Shown piece after piece: positions 7,090 through 15,549 of a stretch of 27,889 nucleotides of DNA (position 1 is the first letter of the stretch; each line of letters begins with the position of its first letter). The position numbers and the translations under genes were made by a program. Source of the DNA: CAYMLL01 sp964390645 (lineage in GTDB: Bacteria; Planctomycetota; UBA8108). The stretch covers positions 1 through 27,889 of the forward strand of contig CAYMLL010000068.1 in the NCBI GenBank assembly GCA_964390645.1, written 5' to 3'. Under the pieces are notes generated by a model. The model was given only the letters and a program-made list of their open reading frames with translations. It searched no databases and was not told where the DNA came from.

Positions 7090-8523
7090 ATGGTCAAGGT
7101 TCACACCGAGATCGACAAGGTCTGCGTTGCCAAGGCGAACGAGGCAGGCCAGGGGCACGTCTTCGACCACTGGGACAAGCTCTCGGCCGACGAGCAACGC
7201 CACCTCGTCGCCGATCTGCAGTCGATCAACTTCCAGCGGGTCAAGCAGCTGCTGCACCAGCAACGTCACGGGAGCTCCCTCCCCATCGACCTCGAGGCCC
7301 TGCGTCCGCTCGCGGCCGATCGCTTGCCATCGAAAGGTGCCCCGACCGTCGACGGCGTCAGCTTCGACGATGCACTGACCGCGGGCGAGGACGCGCTGCG
7401 AGCAGGGAAGCTCGCCGTCATCACGCTGTCGGGCGACGTCGGCACCGGTCCTCTGGGTGAGCCTACCGGCCTGGTGCCGGTCGGTCCCGTCACGGCCAAG
7501 AGCGTCTTCCAGCTTCACGCCGAGAAAATCCGTGCGCTCAACCGTCGCTACAGGATCTCGCTGCGCTGGACCATCGTCGTCCATCCCGACGCCATCTCGC
7601 GGGTGAGGAGGTTCTTCAAGGACAGCAACTACTTCGGTCTCAACGCGTCCGCCGTCGTCCTTGTCCCTCAACCGCGGCTACCGCTCATCGATCGGCGCGG
7701 TCGTTTCGTCCTCAGCGAGCCCGGGCGCGTCGCCTTGCGGCCGAACGGCCACGGCGGAATCGTCGAGGAGCTTTTCGACGAGAAGGGCCTCGCCGAGCTG
7801 ACGACCGACGGTGTCGAGCACCTCTTCTTCTTCCAGGTCGACAACCCGCTGATCCGCATCGCCGACCCTCTCTTCGTCGGCTACCACCTGCTCGCAGGCG
7901 CCGAGGTGACGTCCAAGTCGATCTTGCGCATGGACGCGGACGAGAAGCTCGGCGTCTTCTGCCAGGCCGGCGACTGGACCGGCGTAATCGACCACAACAA
8001 GCTGCCCGAGGAGAAGCGTCTGCTGACACAGCCCGACGGAAACCTCGCGTTCAGCACCGGCAATCTCGCGGCACACCTGATTCGCGTGGATCTCTTCGAG
8101 AGGCTATCGCGCGAACATGTTCACTTGCCCTGTCATGAGGTGGAGCGCTGCGTGCCATGCGTCAACCGCCACGGCAAGATCGATCGGCCCACGGAGCCGA
8201 ACTGCTTCGAGTTCCGCTGCTTCCTCTTCGACCTCCTCGGACTCGCCGAGACCAGCAGCGTGGTGTTCGTGCCGCGCGAGGACGAGTACTCGCCGATCCA
8301 GAGCACCGGTGGCCAGCATTCGCCGCAGACGGCGCAACGAGATCTCTCCGACCTCTACGCACGGTGGCTACGAGAGAGCGGCGCGAGCTTTCCCGACGCC
8401 AACGCGGACGTGCCGCCGACCATCGAGATCTCGCCCCTGTTCGCCCTCGATGACGACGAGCTGAAGTCCAGAATCGAGCTTCCGATGGAGGTCGGAGACG
8501 AGCTTCACCTGCGGGCGGATTGA
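7090..8523 (+). CDS. UDPGP/UAP1-family nucleotidyltransferase-like protein with altered active-site loop
   Basis: A 477-residue member of the UDPGP family, closest in pattern to UAP1/AGX (UTP:GlcNAc-1-P uridylyltransferase). Family landmarks in order: the nucleotide loop at 113-127 followed by KSVFQLHAEKI (137-147), PNGHGG (218-223, UTP/sugar binding), FFFQVDNPLIRIADP (246-260), the segment ending DEKLGV (284-289), LPCHEVER, EPNCFEFRCFLFD (369-381) and REDEYSPI (396-403). The loop, however, reads LSGDVGTGPLGEPTG, where the family has LAGGQGTRLG then PKG: the GTR arginine and the PKG lysine are absent. The fold is therefore well supported, activity is not. ATG 7090 is chosen from the promoter position; the RBS is weak. 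The next gene starts 1 bp after the stop. Confidence 0.85.
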   Translation: MVKVHTEIDKVCVAKANEAGQGHVFDHWDKLSADEQRHLVADLQSINFQRVKQLLHQQRHGSSLPIDLEALRPLAADRLPSKGAPTVDGVSFDDALTAGEDALRAGKLAVITLSGDVGTGPLGEPTGLVPVGPVTAKSVFQLHAEKIRALNRRYRISLRWTIVVHPDAISRVRRFFKDSNYFGLNASAVVLVPQPRLPLIDRRGRFVLSEPGRVALRPNGHGGIVEELFDEKGLAELTTDGVEHLFFFQVDNPLIRIADPLFVGYHLLAGAEVTSKSILRMDADEKLGVFCQAGDWTGVIDHNKLPEEKRLLTQPDGNLAFSTGNLAAHLIRVDLFERLSREHVHLPCHEVERCVPCVNRHGKIDRPTEPNCFEFRCFLFDLLGLAETSSVVFVPREDEYSPIQSTGGQHSPQTAQRDLSDLYARWLRESGASFPDANADVPPTIEISPLFALDDDELKSRIELPMEVGDELHLRAD

Positions 8524-8524
8524 C

Positions 8525-10390
8525 ATGCGACGACCGGCTCACTTCAGGTTCAGCCTCGGCTTCACGATCCTGGCGATCGTCGGGCTCGCGCCCGTCTCGG
8601 CCGAGGACGGGGACCGCATCGACGACTGGCTCAGAGACCTCGAGCATCCCGACCCCTTCGTCTCACGCCGCGGCACCGCGGAGATCCTCCGGCTCGGAGA
8701 TGAGGCCCTGATCCCTCTTGCCGCGCGCTGGCGAAGCTGGCTGGAGCCTCCCGTCAAGCTCGACGGGAAGCAGCTGCAGCGCCTCGAGGCGATCCTCGAC
8801 GGGCTGCTCATCGATTTCATCTCGCAGCTCGAGGCCGAGTACCGCGCGCTCGAGCTCGATCGACGCGAGCTCGTACAGCTACAATCGCAGGCGACCGAGC
8901 TTCGCGAGCTGGAAACGCTCCGCGGCAAGCTCACCGAGTGGGAAACATCGACGAAGGGCTTTCAGGCCAAGGCCAAGATCTTTCTCGACTGGCAGTCCCT
9001 CGAGAAACGTCGTCGCCTCGAAGGCGAGCCGACGGATCAACAGCTCAAGCGGCTTCGCAGCCTGAAGAAGCAGGTCGACGCTCTACGCGAGGTCATTCCG
9101 GCCTTCGACGAGAAGGCGGAGTCCTACCGGCGACTCCTCGAGCTCGAGAGCATCGCGTCGAGCCTGGAGTCCGTCCGTGAAGCGGCCGAGCTGCGCCGCG
9201 AGAATCTCGAGACGCGCGCGAAGGAGACGGAGCCACGCGTCGAGAGCCTCACCGACCAGGTACACTCCATCGGCCTTCCGGCCTATGCCGCGATGGCCGC
9301 GCGCCGCGAGTTCCTGCCGCTGTCCGAGCGCCCTGACCAGTCCGACAGCGCCGAGCGTTCCTCGCCGCGCTCACTGGTTCGAGCCTTCTTCGACGAGATT
9401 CTCGCCGGCGCCGTCGATCGGCTCGCGAAGACCGGCGAGCTCTTTCCGCGCCCCTCGCAAGTCGCCAGGGCACGCTATCAGCTCGCGGCGCTGTGGGCTA
9501 TCGAGGTCGATCGCGACGGCGAGCATGCCGCGCGCGCGAGGACACTTCTGGACAGCCACGTGCTGCAGCTCGTCGCGGAGCTCGATCACGAGGACACTCA
9601 CGCGCGCGACCGGGCGGCCGGCGCGCTCTTCCGCCTGGGGCGCCGCGGCGTCGCCGCCGTCGACGGTACCCGGCACAGGTTCCTCGCGGGGCTCCTGCGC
9701 TGGCGCGTTCCTCCGCACGTCTACGAGCGTGTCGGCATCCACTTCAACGACTTCACCGCTCTACCCTTCGCGGGCCGACGACGCAGGGTCATCCAGTACG
9801 CCCGCGCGGCAGGCCCGATGGCCCTGTCGACGCTGCGCGCCATCGTCGAAGATGACACGCTCGAGAGCAGCTTTCTCGTCAAGTACGCCGCCGCCCGCGC
9901 GCTCGCATCCCGGCTGTCAGACCGCCGAGGCATCCTCACGCTTCAGGCCCGTCATCCCGACATGGTCTTGAAGCGCCCGGAGGTCTCGCGCGACATCTAC
10001 CTGCTCCAGGGGCTCGGATTCGTGCGATCGAAGGACTACGCCTCGGCGGTGCGCGAGTTCCTCAAAATTCTCGAGGACTCCCCCTTCGATTTTCAGGGCA
10101 ACTACCACCTCGCCTTCTCGTACCTGCTCCTGAAGGACTTCCCACGGGCGATCCACTACTTCGAGATCGCTCGGCGCATCCAGCCGCGTGACCAGCTGAC
10201 GCTGTACAACCTCGCGTGCGCGTACTCGCTCGGCGGCGATGCCGAGAAGGCCCTCGAGGCGCTCGACGTCTCCATCGACGCCGGGTTCGACGATCCGGAG
10301 CACCTGGAGAACGACCCGGATCTCGATCCGATTCGCGGGCAGCCGCGGTACCAGCGCATTCTGGCGAAGTGCCGGGAGAAGGCGGAATAG
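8525..10390 (+). CDS. Secreted coiled-coil / TPR protein
   Basis: A 621-residue exported protein of unknown function. A signal peptide (1-26, cleavage after VSA) is followed by a helical HEAT-like segment (about 32-75), a long charged coiled-coil region (about 95-245), another helical stretch (280-480) and a C-terminal TPR array (about 488-600) with repeats such as YLLQGLGFVRSKDYASAV and TLYNLACAYSLGGDAEKA. The closing motif HLENDPDLDPIRGQPRYQRIL is common at the end of bacterial TPR proteins. It probably acts as a periplasmic scaffold. It starts 1 bp after the UAP1-like stop with GGGCGG upstream, so the two are co-transcribed from the promoter at 7006. Confidence 0.85.
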   Translation: MRRPAHFRFSLGFTILAIVGLAPVSAEDGDRIDDWLRDLEHPDPFVSRRGTAEILRLGDEALIPLAARWRSWLEPPVKLDGKQLQRLEAILDGLLIDFISQLEAEYRALELDRRELVQLQSQATELRELETLRGKLTEWETSTKGFQAKAKIFLDWQSLEKRRRLEGEPTDQQLKRLRSLKKQVDALREVIPAFDEKAESYRRLLELESIASSLESVREAAELRRENLETRAKETEPRVESLTDQVHSIGLPAYAAMAARREFLPLSERPDQSDSAERSSPRSLVRAFFDEILAGAVDRLAKTGELFPRPSQVARARYQLAALWAIEVDRDGEHAARARTLLDSHVLQLVAELDHEDTHARDRAAGALFRLGRRGVAAVDGTRHRFLAGLLRWRVPPHVYERVGIHFNDFTALPFAGRRRRVIQYARAAGPMALSTLRAIVEDDTLESSFLVKYAAARALASRLSDRRGILTLQARHPDMVLKRPEVSRDIYLLQGLGFVRSKDYASAVREFLKILEDSPFDFQGNYHLAFSYLLLKDFPRAIHYFEIARRIQPRDQLTLYNLACAYSLGGDAEKALEALDVSIDAGFDDPEHLENDPDLDPIRGQPRYQRILAKCREKAE

Positions 10391-10402
10391 GAAGAGGGGG
10401 AC

Positions 10403-10438
10403 CCCGGTCCCGGAATCCGACCCGGGTCCGAGACCGGG
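10403..10438. terminator. GC-rich inverted repeat after the TPR gene
   Basis: CCCGGTC (10403-10409) pairs with GACCGGG (10432-10438); the loop contains the 10-bp palindrome GACCCGGGTC. It begins 12 bp after the TPR stop. There is no T-tract, so a terminator role is inferred from position only. The rest of 10391-10653 shows no convincing promoter. Confidence 0.35.
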
Positions 10439-10653
10439 AAAGGGGAGCCGGCAGAGGACGCGACACCCGGGTTCCGGTAAGGAACGTGCCGGCGCCTCGT
10501 CCGGATGATACTCTTCTGCGCAGGATCGCGTGGGAAGCGCAGCGACGAGGATTCGCGCCTTCGGTCAGGGGCGGCCGGAGGCGGACGGGCAGTCGGCTCT
10601 CGGACCTCGTTCCCGATCCGCCCCGCGGCACACCGTTTCTTCCGGGCACCAGA

Positions 10654-13407
10654 ATGTCAAACGCACAGAGTACGGTACTCGACCCGTCCGTAGAGCAGCA
10701 GCCCGTCGATCCGCCCGAAGAGCAGCAGCCCGTCGATCCGCCCGAAGAGCAGCAGCCCGCCGACCCGCCCGAAGAGCAGCGGCCATCCCAGACGACCTAT
10801 CTCTGTCGGCAATTCCTCGCGATCGCGGGCAAGAAGCTGTCAGGCACGCTCGTCGTGTCGAACACCGAGGGAGCGTACCGGAGCTTTCTCTTTCACGAAG
10901 GGGCCATCGCCGATCTCGACACCGATCGCGAGAACGAGCTGCTGACCGAGGGCGTTCTCGACACCGGCGAGGTCAACGCACGCACGCTTCGCAAGGCGGA
11001 GAAGATCTCCCAGAAGCACGGCCTCGTGCTCGGAGGTGTCCTGCTCGAGATGAATGCGGTCTCGGAGGAGCTCGTCCTCGAAACGCTCGAGGCCAGCGTC
11101 GCGGACGAGATGACCGAGGTCCTCTCGTGGGATCTCGACGAGTTCCTCTTCACCCCCCACTCCCCGGCCGAGACCCTGGAGGGGTTTCGCCGCTGCCTGT
11201 CGGACTACTTCGACCTGCGCGCGGATCCGGAGGAGCTCTTCCTCGAGGCCTGCCACCGTCTCGATCTGTGGGAGTTGATCCAGTCCAACTTCGACATCCT
11301 GCGCGATGTTTTCTACGCGACTCCCGGCACCTTCCACTACTTTCGCGAGCCCGATACCTACGCCAACGAGCTCTGCGTGCTCGGATCGATCGACGGGATG
11401 AAGGACGTCGAGGAGGTTGTCAGGGAGTCGAACCTGGACCCCTTCGAGGCGATGAAGATCGTCCGTCTGCTCGTCCAGCAAGGTGAGATCGAGCTCGTCA
11501 ATCCGGTCCAGATGTTCCAGATCGGGACAGACCTCGCCGAGGAGGGCTCCCTCGAGAAGGCCTACAAGCTCCTGCTGCGCGCCAAGGAGCGCGGCCTCAA
11601 CGACTTCGACCTCGAGCGCCGGATCGCGCAGACGCTGGACCGACTCGGCAGGCGCACGGAAGCGACACGCTGGTACCTCGACTACGCCACGAGCTGCCTG
11701 GCTCAGCTGCGCAGCAACGAAGCGATCGACTCCCTGCGACGCGTGGCGGAGATCGATCCCGATCACGAGATCGCACTCGACAAGCTCCTCGAGATCTACG
11801 TGCAGCAGAAGCGAAAGGACGAGGCTCTCGAGGTCGCTCTGCAGATCGCGGGTCGGCACGAGAGCCAGGGCCGTCACTCCGCGGCACTGAGCATGCTCGT
11901 CGACCTGGAGCCCCGTCTCCGTGGCTTGTCTCGCTTCCACGAGAAGGTCGTCGAGCTCGCCGAGGTCTGCAACGAACCCGAGATCGCTCGCGAGGAGAAG
12001 CAGCTCCTCGCCGAGACCTTCGACGAGCACGAAGATGTGCAGCAGGCTCTGGAGGCGTACCAGAACATGTTCTGCGCCGGGGACGACGGCGTCGAGGTGC
12101 GCCTCAAGCTCATCGCTCTACACCGTAAGCAGGGCAACCGTCAGAAGGCGATCGACCATGTCAACGCGCTGCTCTCGGCCGCCGGCACCAGAGGCGTCCA
12201 GAACGCCGAGACGCTGCTGACCCTCCACACGACGATGCTCGAGCTCAAGCCCGGCGACTCCCGCTCGAGCAGCTGGCTCGTGGACCGCCACCTCGAGACA
12301 GACGAGCGGGATCTCGCGATCGACACGCTGAAGGGCTGGCGCGACGAACTCGAGCGCGAGGAAGACCACGAGGAGCTGGTCGGCGTACTCGAGAAGCTGA
12401 CCGAGCTCGAGGGAGACGACGCAGACCACTGGTCGCTGGCGACGACGTTCGAGAAGCTGGGGCGCACGGAGGACTGCCAACGCGAGCTCCGCCGCCTCGC
12501 CAGCCTCGCCCGCGGCGAGAGGAGGTTCGACGAAGCCGCGCGCGCGCTCGACAGGATCCTCGAAAAATCGCCGCTGGACATCGAGACTCGCAAGGCCCAG
12601 GCCGACCTTCTCGATGCGCGAGGAGAGAAGCAGCTCGCGGTCGAGACGCTGAAGGATATCGCCACGCTCGAGACCCTCGCCGGTCACGTACAGGAGGCCG
12701 AGGAGTACTGCCGGCGGGTGCTGGTTGCCGATCCGAAGGCGGCGGACGTCGTCGATCGGCTCGGAGTACTCTGTCTGGAATCGGGTGATCGCAGGAAGGC
12801 GGTCGAGCAGTTCCTGAAGGCGGCGAGGATTCACCTCGACAGTCGCGACCAGGGGCGCGCACGCCGGACACTCGGCCGGCTGCTCGAGCTCGACGCCTGC
12901 AATCCGGAGGGCACGCGCCTGCTCGACGAGCTCGACCGGCTCGAGACCCATCCAGGCCCGACCCGGGTCGATCGGACGCCCGCCGGAAGCTGTGCGGCGC
13001 CACCGCGTCAGCCCTTCCAGACGCCGCCGGCGATCGTCAAGACGTCGGTCTCCGGAATCACGACGCGCCTGCGCGACCTCAAGTCGAACGACTCGAGCGA
13101 TGGACACACCGTCAAGGGACTCGGCGACATCGCCGCGAAGCTCAAGGGGCTCGGCTCCCCGTCGTCGAACGACGGGGCCGCGGCAACGAACACGAAGTCC
13201 GACGAGGAACGCGCCGGGACGTCGACTCCGCCCGCACCGGTGCCTCCCCCGGTCGACTCTCCCCAGGACCTGCTGCTCGAGCTCCCGGAGACACCCCCGT
13301 CGAACGATCCGCAGCAGACTCCCGGTCAGGCCCCGGCGACAGCCTGCATCGAGCAGAAGCTCGGCAGCGCCGCCAGCCGACTCGCGGCACTTCGAGAGGG
13401 CAGCTGA
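10654..13407 (+). CDS. DUF4388 domain / TPR repeat protein
   Basis: A 917-residue protein with no signal peptide or membrane segment, so probably cytoplasmic. Residues 1-46 are a Pro/Glu/Gln tail with a 9-residue repeat. A DUF4388 (PATAN-type) domain occupies about 49-165, with LSGTLVVSN and SFLFHEGAIADLDT; in delta-proteobacteria and planctomycetes such domains occur in signalling proteins of motility and development. A helical, winged-helix-like region follows (about 195-285), then a long TPR solenoid (about 286-770). The last 130 residues are low complexity, with three similar amphipathic motifs: GITTRLRDLK, DIAAKLKGLG and SAASRLAALRE. ATG 10654 is chosen because the longer frame runs back into the preceding gene; the RBS is poor, so the start is not secure. 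Function unknown; adaptor or scaffold inferred. Confidence 0.8.
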   Translation: MSNAQSTVLDPSVEQQPVDPPEEQQPVDPPEEQQPADPPEEQRPSQTTYLCRQFLAIAGKKLSGTLVVSNTEGAYRSFLFHEGAIADLDTDRENELLTEGVLDTGEVNARTLRKAEKISQKHGLVLGGVLLEMNAVSEELVLETLEASVADEMTEVLSWDLDEFLFTPHSPAETLEGFRRCLSDYFDLRADPEELFLEACHRLDLWELIQSNFDILRDVFYATPGTFHYFREPDTYANELCVLGSIDGMKDVEEVVRESNLDPFEAMKIVRLLVQQGEIELVNPVQMFQIGTDLAEEGSLEKAYKLLLRAKERGLNDFDLERRIAQTLDRLGRRTEATRWYLDYATSCLAQLRSNEAIDSLRRVAEIDPDHEIALDKLLEIYVQQKRKDEALEVALQIAGRHESQGRHSAALSMLVDLEPRLRGLSRFHEKVVELAEVCNEPEIAREEKQLLAETFDEHEDVQQALEAYQNMFCAGDDGVEVRLKLIALHRKQGNRQKAIDHVNALLSAAGTRGVQNAETLLTLHTTMLELKPGDSRSSSWLVDRHLETDERDLAIDTLKGWRDELEREEDHEELVGVLEKLTELEGDDADHWSLATTFEKLGRTEDCQRELRRLASLARGERRFDEAARALDRILEKSPLDIETRKAQADLLDARGEKQLAVETLKDIATLETLAGHVQEAEEYCRRVLVADPKAADVVDRLGVLCLESGDRRKAVEQFLKAARIHLDSRDQGRARRTLGRLLELDACNPEGTRLLDELDRLETHPGPTRVDRTPAGSCAAPPRQPFQTPPAIVKTSVSGITTRLRDLKSNDSSDGHTVKGLGDIAAKLKGLGSPSSNDGAAATNTKSDEERAGTSTPPAPVPPPVDSPQDLLLELPETPPSNDPQQTPGQAPATACIEQKLGSAASRLAALREGS
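10690..10788 (+). repeat. 27-bp tandem repeat encoding a 9-residue Pro/Glu/Gln repeat
   Basis: Three 27-bp units (10690-10716, 10717-10743, 10744-10770) plus a partial fourth encode EEQQPVDPP-like blocks. Units one and two are nearly identical; later ones drift. The repeat is in frame, so slippage would change tail length without a frameshift. Confidence 0.85.
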
Positions 13408-13429
13408 GCCGGGTCCGATCCACGGCTCC

Positions 13430-13448
13430 CGGCCGGCGACACCGGCCG
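13430..13448. terminator. Perfect 7-bp hairpin downstream of the DUF4388 gene
   Basis: CGGCCGG and CCGGCCG enclose a 5-nt loop, starting 22 bp after the stop at 13407. No T-run follows. It is the best terminator candidate between this gene and the transporter; the remaining bases to 13658 show no clear promoter. Confidence 0.45.
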
Positions 13449-13658
13449 TGAAACCGGCTGCAGGATCGCGTCCACCCCCGTCAACGGCTCCGCTGCCCGG
13501 CCCGAGCCCCTGGCTTCTTCCGCACGTCCCTGGCGCCGTGCTGTAGATCCTCTTCCTTCCCGCTCCATCCCCTCCACCCGGCCGGGACGGGTTTCCATCC
13601 GTCGCCGATTCGCGTACCGTGGCGTCCCGAGCTTCCCCCGCAACAACGGACGCGTAGC

Positions 13659-15518
13659 ATGGCCGAAGACCCTGACGCCGCCCCTGGCAGCGCGGATGGC
13701 ATCCAGGATCCACCGAGGACGATTGGCGGCATCCTCAAGCGGCTCGGACCCGGGCTCATCGTCGCCGGCTCCATCGTCGGCTCGGGCGAGCTGATCGCGA
13801 CGACGGCCGTGGGAGCGGAGGCCGGCTTCTGGCTCCTCTGGCTGATCGTCATCGGCTGCGTCATCAAGGTCTTCACACAGGTCGAGCTCGGACGCTACAG
13901 CATCGTCACCGGCCACACGACGCTGGACGGCATGAACGAGGTGCCCGGGCCGGCGATCGAAGTCGCATCCAGAATCGGTCACGGCGCGAAGAAGGCGCGC
14001 GGCAACTGGCTGGTCTGGTACTGGCTCGCCATGTTCCTCGCCAGCCTGGCTCAGCTCGGCGGCATCGTCGGCGGCGTCGGCCAGGCACTGTCGATCAGCG
14101 TTCCGATCACGGCGGATGGCAAGGCCTACAACGACATCATCGACAACGAGACGCAGATCACCGTGAAGCTCCGGGAGCTGCAACTCGAGGTGGAACGAGT
14201 CTTCGACATCACGCCGACGGACCCGGACTCGACCGACGAGCTGCGTCATGACATCACGGGCACGCTCGCAAGGGACCACGAGGAGGTCACGCAGCTGTTT
14301 CGCGGCCGCGTGGAGGAGAGACTGGCCGAACTCGCCAGGCGCGAGGACTGGACGCGCGACGGCAACTCCTGGCGAACGATCTTCGAGGTCGTGACATCGA
14401 CGCTGCCCGCCGACCTGCGCACGCGAGCGCTCGGAGTCGTCACGCGAGCGGACGGTCCCTTGACCTCCGTGAGCTCCGATCGCGTCGGCGTGCTGCGAGG
14501 CGAGCTCGAGCAGCTGTCGACGTACCTCGGACGCGAGAAGCCGGACCAGGTCTACGACGACCGCATCTGGGCCACGGTGATTGCGATCGCCACGGCCCTC
14601 ATCCTGGTGCTCGGCCGCTACGGTCTGATCCAGACCTTCTCCACCGTCATGGTCTTCCTCTTCACGGTCATCACGATTATCAACCTGATCTCGCTGCAGT
14701 CGACGGGCGCGTGGGCCGTCACCTGGGACGACCTGGCGAACGGCCTGAGGTTCCGGCTGCCTCCTCTCGACCAGATCACCGGCGGGAATCCACTGCGCAC
14801 GGCGCTGTTCACGTTCGGGATCATCGGCGTCGGCGCGTCCGAGCTGGTGACCTATCCGTACTGGTGCATCGAGAAGGGCTACGCCCGCTTCACCGGCCCG
14901 CGCGACGATTCCGAGGCCTGGGCTGAGCGCGCGCGCGGCTGGATGCGCGTCATGCGCTGGGATGCCTGGTGCTCGATGGTGGTCTACACCTTCGCGACCG
15001 TCGCGTTCTACCTGCTCGGCGCGGCGATCCTCTGGCGCACCGGCCTCAACCCGTCGGGCACCGAGATGATCCGCACCCTCGCCGTGATGTACGAGCCGGT
15101 GTTCGGCACCTGGGCGCCGATTCTCTTCCTCTTCGGCGCCTTCGCCGTGCTCTACTCGACCTTCTTCGTCGCCAACGCCAGCCACGCGCGCGTCTTCCCG
15201 GACGCGCTGCGAGTCTTCGGGATCGGCATCAAGTCACGCGAGGACACGAAGCGCTGGGTGCGCGTCTTCAGCGGCATCTTCCCCTTCGCGTGCCTGATCG
15301 TGTACCTCTTCGTGCAGGCGCCCAAGCAGTTGGTCCTTCTCAGCGGCATGATGCAGGCGATCATGCTTCCGATGCTCGCCGGAGCCGCCCTCTGGTTCCG
15401 TTTCCGACGCTGCGACCCACGCATCCAACCGCGACGCGCGTGGGACATCTGGCTCTGGGTGTCTGCAGTCGGCATGCTGATCACCGGCGCGGCCGCGATT
15501 TACGCCAAGCTGTCCTGA
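13659..15518 (+). CDS. NRAMP-like transporter with large hydrophilic insertion
   Basis: A 619-residue inner-membrane protein of the NRAMP superfamily. The first helix region (about 31-60) carries AGSIVGSGEL at 36-45, where metal transporters have DPGN. The helix equivalent to TM6 (381-400) reads GVGASELVTYPY, where they have MPH. Both unwound, ion-binding helices are thus recognisable, but the metal ligands are gone, so substrate and activity are open. After three or four helices a soluble segment of about 150 residues (150-302), charged and helical, interrupts the membrane domain; further helices follow to the C-terminus. ATG 13659 has no strong RBS. The sulfatase gene starts 31 bp downstream on the same strand, probably one transcript. 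Confidence 0.8.
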   Translation: MAEDPDAAPGSADGIQDPPRTIGGILKRLGPGLIVAGSIVGSGELIATTAVGAEAGFWLLWLIVIGCVIKVFTQVELGRYSIVTGHTTLDGMNEVPGPAIEVASRIGHGAKKARGNWLVWYWLAMFLASLAQLGGIVGGVGQALSISVPITADGKAYNDIIDNETQITVKLRELQLEVERVFDITPTDPDSTDELRHDITGTLARDHEEVTQLFRGRVEERLAELARREDWTRDGNSWRTIFEVVTSTLPADLRTRALGVVTRADGPLTSVSSDRVGVLRGELEQLSTYLGREKPDQVYDDRIWATVIAIATALILVLGRYGLIQTFSTVMVFLFTVITIINLISLQSTGAWAVTWDDLANGLRFRLPPLDQITGGNPLRTALFTFGIIGVGASELVTYPYWCIEKGYARFTGPRDDSEAWAERARGWMRVMRWDAWCSMVVYTFATVAFYLLGAAILWRTGLNPSGTEMIRTLAVMYEPVFGTWAPILFLFGAFAVLYSTFFVANASHARVFPDALRVFGIGIKSREDTKRWVRVFSGIFPFACLIVYLFVQAPKQLVLLSGMMQAIMLPMLAGAALWFRFRRCDPRIQPRRAWDIWLWVSAVGMLITGAAAIYAKLS

Positions 15519-15549
15519 GCGCTCACAAGAGCTTCCTTGCGGATCGAAC

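Noticed and set aside
6835..7671. N-terminal extension of nadC far upstream
   Set aside because: It would overlap the plus-strand promoter and UAP1-like gene and lacks NadC homology; the family core begins near ATG 6834.
10840..12030. Minus-strand frame rich in L, V, E opposite the TPR region
   Set aside because: It mirrors the Glu/Leu-rich TPR codons and has no RBS or recognisable domain.
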